DNA from: SIG603 sp963589785
GTDB lineage: Bacteria; Bacillota; Clostridia; Oscillospirales; Acutalibacteraceae
Reading direction: 5' to 3'
Assembly: GCA_963589785.1 (NCBI GenBank)
Contig: CAVAMJ010000009.1
Location: forward strand, 41,891-105,890
DNA: 64,000 bases
Positions 59,801 through 64,000 of this stretch are shown in pieces (position 1 is the stretch's first letter; every line of letters begins with the position of its first letter). Made by a program: the position numbers and the translations under genes. Under the pieces are notes generated by a model, which did not search any database, was not told the DNA's origin, and worked only from the letters and a program-made list of their open reading frames with translations.

Positions 59801-59951
59801 ACTGGGACGGTTTAAGGTCGTCGAGCGAAACGCTGAACTGTTTTGTGATTGTTTTTGTTTCATCAGCGTATGCCACATTGGCTGTTAAACAAGCTACAAA
59901 AGCTACTAACACCAATGCACAGCACAGTGATAGCTTATGAATTCGTTTCAA
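56883..59951 (-). CDS. Secreted surface protein: transglutaminase-like domain, Cys-pair repeats, two FN3 domains
   Basis: 1022 residues. TTG start at 59951 with GGAGG about 8 nt upstream gives MKRIHKLSLC and a signal peptide (cleavage near ANVAYA-DE, residue 29). The transglutaminase-like domain has a complete triad: Cys256 (SVVCDGYAKS), His286 (GTHAWND), Asp301 (YPVDSTWND). From about 350 to 840 come repeats of two alternating types, each with CxxC pairs (VYCSSCKEEISR; TCANCGDIIGG) and a conserved GH. Two fibronectin-III-like domains (about 850-1022) end the protein. No LPXTG. Possibly a wall-associated peptidase or crosslinker. Confidence 0.85.
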   Translation of the reverse strand: MKRIHKLSLCCALVLVAFVACLTANVAYADETKTITKQFSVSLDDLKPSQFSMASANGVYYNSYRDGLDENQRILYDNLKSFFLDSNGLAKEYTTDTLAISTSSVGIDYSITYDDDYNAAADTLWDKVKPDYSYAFFSFIFDYPQAFWTNKVSISASFSVNTTSHTVWIKQCKFTFTLISSDYSSLIGTYNTNITAAAAKIASKATTKYDIVKGINDYLCETCTYNTYAAVLGGDSYRYAHSSGEVFASSTHSVVCDGYAKSYKALANLLGIDCAIVVGYGNGGTHAWNDVRLGNYWYPVDSTWNDSTNSDKYLLQAASSFLSTHTEVEDQISSSGNISFTFPALNTRTYKEQCLADGHKYVMASDGSYICDYCNETKAVTHTHTASAAVKENIKDPTCEKDGSYDSVVYCSSCKEEISRETITVSKLGHNYKLTSAAISATCTKDGRTEISTCANCGDIIGGKTIPTTGHTAGEAVKENVIDATCEKDGSYDTVVYCTECGEEISRETVTVSKFGHNYVVTDEAVEPTETENGHTEEKTCTVCGDVIGGEIIPATGPEVTPLPTNSGSNDLIIVHKHTASEPVIENNTDPTCTADGSYDIVVYCSDDDCREEINRTTVKVSKLGHSYKVTSSAKSATCTADGHTEEKTCSVCGDKIGGEVIKATGHKSGSAVKENVVSATCTKDGSYDTALYCTECGDEISRTTTKVSKLGHSYKVTSSAKSATCTADGHKEEKTCSVCGDKIGGEVIKATGHKSGSAVKENVVSATCSKEGSYDSVVYCTTCNKEISRTTVKVSKLSHTYADPVVVSATYKAGGYTIHKCKNCSAYYLTDKTSMLKLSSPKVSVSNKADGIQITWDKVDGATKYVLYRGSTGIKTFSSSATLSYLDTSVKSKDGYGYIYKVVACVDDSTKQYQTASTSKVIYRLVSPTISKATNSASKSITVTWKKQSGATGYQVQYSRATSFSSATTLYITNNTTLSKKITGLTKGNYYCIRVRTYKTVNGVKYYSAWTTYSGKVKVSK
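57640..58150 (-). repeat. Tandem coding repeats of about 240 bp inside the surface-protein gene
   Basis: Two units starting near 57600 and 57840 are almost identical at DNA level, for instance both carry GAACATGTCTT and GCACTTGATGT at equal offsets, while further units toward 58900 are more diverged. This suggests recent duplication or recombination within the gene. Confidence 0.75.
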
Positions 59952-59998
59952 GGTAGTAACCTCCGAAATTGTAGTTTGTTCGCCTTCACTTCAAAGTC

Positions 59999-60027
59999 AT
60001 AATACAACAGTTTTTGGTGATTTTCAA
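59999..60027 (-). promoter_or_regulatory. Promoter of the surface-protein gene
   Basis: Minus strand TTGAAA (60022-60027), 17-bp spacer, TATTAT (59999-60004). The 348-bp gap further holds the perfect 14-bp palindrome AAACGATATCGTTT (60063-60076) and ATAAAG-N15-CTTTAT (60081-60107), possible operators; I see no gene in it. Confidence 0.6.
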
Positions 60028-60299
60028 GTGAAAATTGTTGCATATAAAAATATTTTTGTGCTAAACGATATCGTTTTTCGATAAAGCGTTGATGTTTTGC
60101 ACTTTATTAAAGATGCGGGAAATATAAAGACTTCACAATCAACAAATATAGTCTTTGTAAAATTAACTTAATTCAAGCAATTAGTCACAACTAACTCAAG
60201 GCGAAACAATAATCTTCTTGAGCGTAAACTCAAAAAGACTATAATAGTATAATTCAAGCGGCATAAAATTACAAGTGATTTATTCAAAAGAAATATATT

Positions 60300-60851
60300 T
60301 TAACCGATAGTTCTTTTATCAGTGATAATAATATTCGGCTTTTTATCATGTGACTCATTTGGTATACATTTAACAATTTGAGTGTCAAAAGCTACTGCGG
60401 CTGTATAACAGTCATTGCTGTCCAAAAACCTGTCATAATAACCACCGCCATATCCCAATCTGTCTCGGCTTTCACTAAAAGCAACCCCCGGCATAATCAT
60501 TAGAGGCATTTTATCTTTTCTTTTATAAATAATCGGGGAAAGAGGCTCCGGAATACCGTATTCACCGATATTTAATCTTTCCTCGTTTTCATAAAGATGA
60601 AAGCTCATATTTTTTCCGTTTACAACAGGCAGCCATATATTCTTGTTCTCTTTGATTAAATCAGAAAAAAGATACCTTAAGTCGACCTCGTTATTTACAG
60701 GATAATAAACCAAAACATCATCAAAGCTATCAGTGATTTTAGATAACAAAATTCTCTCACATATTTTCTTTGATTTCAATTCAACTTCTTCTTTCGTCAT
60801 ATTTTTTCTCAAAATGAGGATTTCTTTTCGCAAAATTTTCTTATCAAACAT
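60300..60851 (-). CDS. 5-formyltetrahydrofolate cyclo-ligase
   Basis: 183 residues; converts 5-formyl-THF to 5,10-methenyl-THF with ATP. Family features: KKILRKEILILRKNM at the start, WLPVVNGKNMSFHLY, IGEYGIPEP, and the ATP-site SESRDRLGYGGGYYDRFL. Divergent from mnmA, with a 111-bp A/T-rich intergenic space. Confidence 0.93.
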   Translation of the reverse strand: MFDKKILRKEILILRKNMTKEEVELKSKKICERILLSKITDSFDDVLVYYPVNNEVDLRYLFSDLIKENKNIWLPVVNGKNMSFHLYENEERLNIGEYGIPEPLSPIIYKRKDKMPLMIMPGVAFSESRDRLGYGGGYYDRFLDSNDCYTAAVAFDTQIVKCIPNESHDKKPNIIITDKRTIG

Positions 60852-60962
60852 GATTTGTTATCCTTTGTTGCTATATTCTTAAAAATATGATAATATTAAC
60901 CGAACATTTAAAATTGGTTTTAATCTAATTAATTATATCATCTTAATGAAAGGTAGGCAATA

Positions 60963-62039
60963 ATGAAAAGAGCGTTGATTGCAATGAGTGGCGGAGTCGA
61001 TTCTTCAGTTGCCGCTTATCTCATGATTAAGGACGGATACGAATGTATCGGTGCTACAATGAAATTATACGATAACGCTGACATCGGTGTTTCAAGAAGC
61101 AGAACCTGTTGCTCGGCTGACGATATTCAGGATGCTCGAGGTGTAGCATATAAACTCGGTATTCCTTACTATGTTTTTAATTTCAAAGATGACTTCAATG
61201 AAAAAGTTATCAAGAAATTTGTTGAATCATATGAAAACGGCGCAACTCCAAATCCGTGTATCGATTGCAACAGATATTTGAAATTTGAACGCATGTATAC
61301 ACGGGCAAAGGAAATTGACTGTGATTTTATTGTTACTGGACATTACGCAAGAATAGAGGAGAAAGACGGCAGATTTCTTCTCAAAAAATCTCTAAACAAA
61401 GCAAAAGATCAAAGCTATGTGCTGTACGCAATGACACAAGAAGAACTTGCACACACGAAGTTTCCGCTCGGCGAAATAGCTGACAAATCAGAAGTGAGAG
61501 AATTAGCAGAAAAAGCCGATCTTGCAAATGCCGAAAAGCCTGACAGTCAGGATATTTGTTTCGTTCCTGACGGAGACTACGCTAAAGTAATTGAACATTA
61601 CACAGGCAAGTCATATCCAAAAGGCAACTACATTGACACACACGGAAATGTTTTAGGTGAACATAAGGGCATCATTCATTACACTATCGGTCAAAGAAGA
61701 GGGCTTGGTATTGCACTTGGCAAGCATATGTATGTGTGCGATAAAAACCCTGAAAACAACACAGTAACACTTGGTGATATCAGTGACTTAATGAGATCAG
61801 AAGTAAATGTCGGCTCATTCAACTGGATAAAATATGATAAACCGCCTGTATCTTTCAAAGCAACCGCTAAGCTTAGATACAATCAAAAGCAGGAATATCC
61901 ATGCACTGTTTTCGTCGATGAAAACGATAATTCTAATGTAAAGTTAATTCTTGATGAACCGCAAAAAGCAGTAGCCAAAGGTCAAGCAGCAGTTCTGTAT
62001 GACGGAGATTATGTTGTTGGCGGCGGTACAATTTTATAA
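60963..62039 (+). CDS. mnmA: tRNA-specific 2-thiouridylase MnmA
   Basis: 358 residues; inserts sulfur at U34 of Lys/Glu/Gln tRNAs. PP-loop SGGVDSSVAAY (9-19), catalytic CxxC-type cysteines in TPNPCIDCNRYLKF and in SQDICFVPDGDY, and the C-terminal HYTIGQRRGLGI domain. RBS AAAGGTAGG. Monocistronic, closed by a bidirectional terminator shared with the convergent DUF4364 gene. IscS/NifS partner not nearby. Confidence 0.96.
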   Translation: MKRALIAMSGGVDSSVAAYLMIKDGYECIGATMKLYDNADIGVSRSRTCCSADDIQDARGVAYKLGIPYYVFNFKDDFNEKVIKKFVESYENGATPNPCIDCNRYLKFERMYTRAKEIDCDFIVTGHYARIEEKDGRFLLKKSLNKAKDQSYVLYAMTQEELAHTKFPLGEIADKSEVRELAEKADLANAEKPDSQDICFVPDGDYAKVIEHYTGKSYPKGNYIDTHGNVLGEHKGIIHYTIGQRRGLGIALGKHMYVCDKNPENNTVTLGDISDLMRSEVNVGSFNWIKYDKPPVSFKATAKLRYNQKQEYPCTVFVDENDNSNVKLILDEPQKAVAKGQAAVLYDGDYVVGGGTIL

Positions 62040-62058
62040 TTGATAAATATCTAAATAT

Positions 62059-62103
62059 AAAAAGAGAGCAACCATTAAATTTAAAATGATTGCTCTCTTT
62101 TTT
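62059..62103. terminator. Bidirectional terminator between mnmA and the DUF4364 gene
   Basis: AAAAAGAGAGCAA/TTGCTCTCTTTTTT stem with T-run on both strands. Confidence 0.9.
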
Positions 62104-62113
62104 ACTGTTCAAT

Positions 62114-62821
62114 TTATGGCAAAAAACTTTTAGCCAAATCTCTGTTTCCTGTAACTGCGGCAAGAATAAGCTTGTATGTTTCGCCTGGATTGCGTAAAAA
62201 GTTACGCTTAACCATTCTCGCCTGATAAAGATCAGGAACATACAATTTAAATTCCATGAGATCCTCGTCGCCTCCGGAAATATGACAAGTTACGTTATAT
62301 CCGCTGTCTACCTTTTTGATTTCAACCTTGTTTTCCTTTTCGATTTTAGCTTCAGCAAGCATCTGCGCTGCCGCTTCAAGAGCCTTGTCACGAACTGACA
62401 TAGGCAAAGCAACATCGAGATTTTCAGCAATTGCTTTTCCGGGCGTTTCAATCTTATAGTAAGTAGCAGAGTTATTACTAATGTCTGCTACACGACTTAT
62501 ACAGCCTCTTGATTCAAGAGCAGAAATAGCATCAGCAACCTCAAAATAATTGGCTATTGCTTTTTGCTGACAAATATCAATTATATTTTCAGAAGAGATA
62601 GGAGCTTTAACAGAATAGAGAATATAGCATACAAGAATTCTAATATCGCTGATATTTCTCAGTCCACCGGGCTCAATCCCGCCTGAAAAAGCATGATCTG
62701 TTTCATTTCTGTATGATTCGTTTTCGTCTTCATAATAATCTTCGGTTTCATTTTGAGAAGAATTTAAAACTGTATTCGTGTTGTTCTCAAAATCTGTGTT
62801 CATAAAATCTTGTTCTAACAT
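62114..62821 (-). CDS. DUF4364-family winged-helix protein
   Basis: 235 residues. An acidic Asn/Glu-rich N-terminal 55 residues is followed by ISDIRILVCYILYSVKAPISSENIIDICQ, a winged-helix type domain, and DEDLMEFKLYVPDLYQARMVKRNFLRNPGETYKLIL near the C-terminus, as in DUF4364 proteins of Clostridia. Role unknown; probably DNA binding. The N-terminal extension is longer than I expect for the family. RBS GGGAGA precedes the ATG. Confidence 0.85.
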   Translation of the reverse strand: MLEQDFMNTDFENNTNTVLNSSQNETEDYYEDENESYRNETDHAFSGGIEPGGLRNISDIRILVCYILYSVKAPISSENIIDICQQKAIANYFEVADAISALESRGCISRVADISNNSATYYKIETPGKAIAENLDVALPMSVRDKALEAAAQMLAEAKIEKENKVEIKKVDSGYNVTCHISGGDEDLMEFKLYVPDLYQARMVKRNFLRNPGETYKLILAAVTGNRDLAKSFLP

Positions 62822-63007
62822 AAATATTCTCCCAAAAACTTAATCTTTTTAATTCAAACTGCGAGAGGTTGTTCTATGAAATATTACATGTAACTCCTAC
62901 AAAAACAAAATCAGGCAGTAAAATATACAAAAATCTACTGTAACTATCCATTAAATTATATCACACTTTTCGAAAATTCAAAACTATTTTTTCTGATTTT
63001 GTAATAA
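62822..63007. other. Intergenic, nothing recognised
   Basis: A/T-rich spacer between the DUF4364 start and the IS remnant; presumably contains the DUF4364 promoter, but no clear boxes stand out. Confidence 0.4.
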
Positions 63008-63350
63008 ATTAAGGGCGTTTGTATAAGTGCTGACTGCAATAATGAAATTTTTCTGCATACATCCGATAACAAGTTGTATTTTTGTATTAAACGAAGAATT
63101 GTCTTTGGATTGCGATATATTCCTTGTCTTTCAAGCCATATATGAACTCTGCGATAGTCGTATGTTCTGTAACTTTCATTTTGACAATCTCTTATCTTTC
63201 TTTACTTTTCGTTGTATCGTGTACTGAAATTGTGTACTTGTTCTTTAGTGAATCAAGTTTTGCTCCTATTTCTCCCTGAGTCAATACTTGTTATTTCAAT
63301 TCTAATATTTCATTTTCATAATTGCTTATGTGTTGATAACTTCTTGGCAT
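63008..63350 (-). pseudogene. IS3-family transposase remnant
   Basis: Minus strand, RBS GGAGGG then ATG at 63348-63350: MPRSYQHISNYENEILELK, an IS3-type OrfA start, ended by TAA at codon 20 (63291-63293). The other frame continues FTKEQVHNF and RYNEK after a frameshift, then jumps to an OrfB fragment RTYDYRRVHIWLERQGIYRN...ILRLIQKYNLL (63168 to about 63040). A large internal deletion, two stops and a frameshift make it dead. An inverted repeat CCCTCCT/AGGAGGG (63359-63387) overlaps the RBS. Confidence 0.78.
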
Positions 63351-63494
63351 AAAAATTCCCTCCTAATGTTTATTTAAATCAGGAGGGCTCTTTTTCTATT
63401 GTCTATTTTTCACGTACTTGTTCATAGTCGAGAGGTTTTCATTTAAAGAAAATAACTCGGCTTTTTTATTCCTGAATATAATTTAATTGAATGA

Positions 63495-63803
63495 GAAAGC
63501 AAAACTGAAAAAACTGCAAAAGAACTGCTGAAAGTGGCAAATTCTAAGGGAAACTACGACAGCATCACCGATGAGATTTATCGACTGCGGGAATTAAAGC
63601 AGAGTGCGATGGTCGACTCGGCAAAATGAGAAGGCTTGGAACTTCGTATCGATGAGATGCGGCAGTTCCCAGACAAGCAAACGGAGAGCATCACGGAATA
63701 TGACGAACATCTGACCCGCAGGCTGATTGAGAAGATAACAGTCTACGAAGACCACTTCACGATAGAATTCAAATCCGGCACAAGTATGGATGTACACAGA
63801 TAA
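63495..63803 (+). pseudogene. Serine recombinase C-terminal fragment
   Basis: An open stretch ending at TAA 63801-63803 encodes EKTAKELLKVANSKGNYDSI, YRLRELKQ, an in-frame TGA (63627-63629), then LELRIDEMRQFPD, LTRRLIEKITVYEDHFTIEFKSGT. This is the coiled and final part of large serine recombinases of the Tn4451/Tn5397 type. No start or catalytic domain precedes it. Base composition is richer in GC than the surroundings, pointing to foreign origin. Confidence 0.82.
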
Positions 63804-63818
63804 ATACCGAACGATTAT

Positions 63819-63850
63819 CAGCACCTCGCTACAGCGGGGTGCTGTTGCAC
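63819..63850 (+). terminator. Hairpin after the recombinase fragment
   Basis: CAGCACC...GGTGCTG with inner CGCT/AGCG, a continuous GC-rich stem (63819-63844) of the kind found at the end of recombinase genes; T-run absent. Confidence 0.5.
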
Positions 63851-63865
63851 TGTAAGCACTTTATA

Positions 63866-64000
63866 TTATTTGTCATTAGGAAATTGACTATGCGAATTGT
63901 CATATGCTCTTCGGATGTCTTCCGGAAGACCGTCCGGTGTTAATTCTTTTGCCGTGTCTTCACTGCCATCTTTCATGGCCTGCGTGTAATACCAGCATTT
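63866..64000 (-). CDS. Unidentified accessory protein, C-terminal end (continues beyond window)
   Basis: A minus-strand frame open from the window edge to a stop at 63866-63868 encodes 44 residues including CWYYTQAMKDGSEDT, LTPDGLPEDIRRAYDNS and SQFPNDK at the end. I do not recognise the family; the composition and the adjacent recombinase tail suggest a gene of an integrative element. Confidence 0.5.
   Translation of the reverse strand, partial: KCWYYTQAMKDGSEDTAKELTPDGLPEDIRRAYDNSHSQFPNDK

Noticed and set aside
60081..60107. ATAAAG-N15-CTTTAT as a third member of the glycoside operator family
   Set aside because: Same spacing by chance but unrelated half-sites, and ahead of an unrelated gene.

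Overview
The window is a low-GC, Gram-positive chromosome segment. The ctsR-mcsA-mcsB-clpC operon, L27 with a cleavable N-terminal extension next to its protease Prp, Rex beside acetate kinase, and a TTG-started FtsK/SpoIIIE together point to a Clostridia member, most likely a gut Oscillospiraceae/Ruminococcaceae-type anaerobe. This is inferred from gene content; no rRNA is present.

Layout. 0-6.8 kb is a cell-shape cluster: end of a U32 protease gene, dut, mreBCD, PBP2, a MinD-like ATPase and methylglyoxal synthase. 6.9-12.1 kb has uppP, ftsK and a ComEC-like metallo-hydrolase with a DUF3006 partner. 12.2-16.7 kb is the CtsR heat-shock operon. 16.8-19.8 kb holds a GH3 glycosidase and a PAP2 phosphatase. 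20.1-27.8 kb looks like a glycoside-catabolic locus: GPH transporter, an alpha/beta pair resembling C-glycoside deglycosidase (DgpC/DgpB type), an AraC-GH39 fusion regulator, a second TIM-barrel isomerase and a Gfo/Idh/MocA oxidoreductase. The two promoters of this locus share the element TGCAAC-N15-GTTGCA at nearly the same distance from the -10 box. 28.0-30.6 kb is a scar region: a broken MATE gene, an M20 amidohydrolase, gene-free DNA and interlocking inverted repeats just behind tRNA-Leu. 30.8-40.9 kb is housekeeping: yebC, rplU-prp-rpmA, obgE, mrnC, yitT, an rRNA methylase, GNAT, tmcAL, ackA and rex.

41.1-48.7 kb is signalling and efflux: a LytTR response regulator, GHKL kinase and Reg_prop/degenerate-GGDEF protein in one overlapping operon. 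It is followed by two paralogous short hairpin transcripts, each behind a LytTR-like direct repeat (21 bp period) set exactly 39 bp from the -10 box. Then comes a MATE-MerR operon with a MerR-type 19 bp promoter spacer. 48.7-51.1 kb carries a P1B-type ATPase and a DUF6110-like small membrane protein, resembling a ferrosome fezAB pair. 51.4-54 kb has a split Thr/Ser exporter, an RluA enzyme and a DUF1294 protein; 54-57 kb a fluoride-type CLC antiporter and a MATE pump; 56.9-60 kb a large secreted transglutaminase-like surface protein; 60.3-62.8 kb the 5-formyl-THF cyclo-ligase, mnmA and a DUF4364 regulator. The last kilobase is mobile-element debris: a broken IS3-type element, the tail of a serine recombinase and the end of an unidentified gene.

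The strongest candidates for something undescribed are the pair of LytTR-linked hairpin RNAs (46.05-46.42 kb) and the regulated C-glycoside-type locus (19.9-27.8 kb). Family names are from recognition of motifs by eye; no database search was possible.
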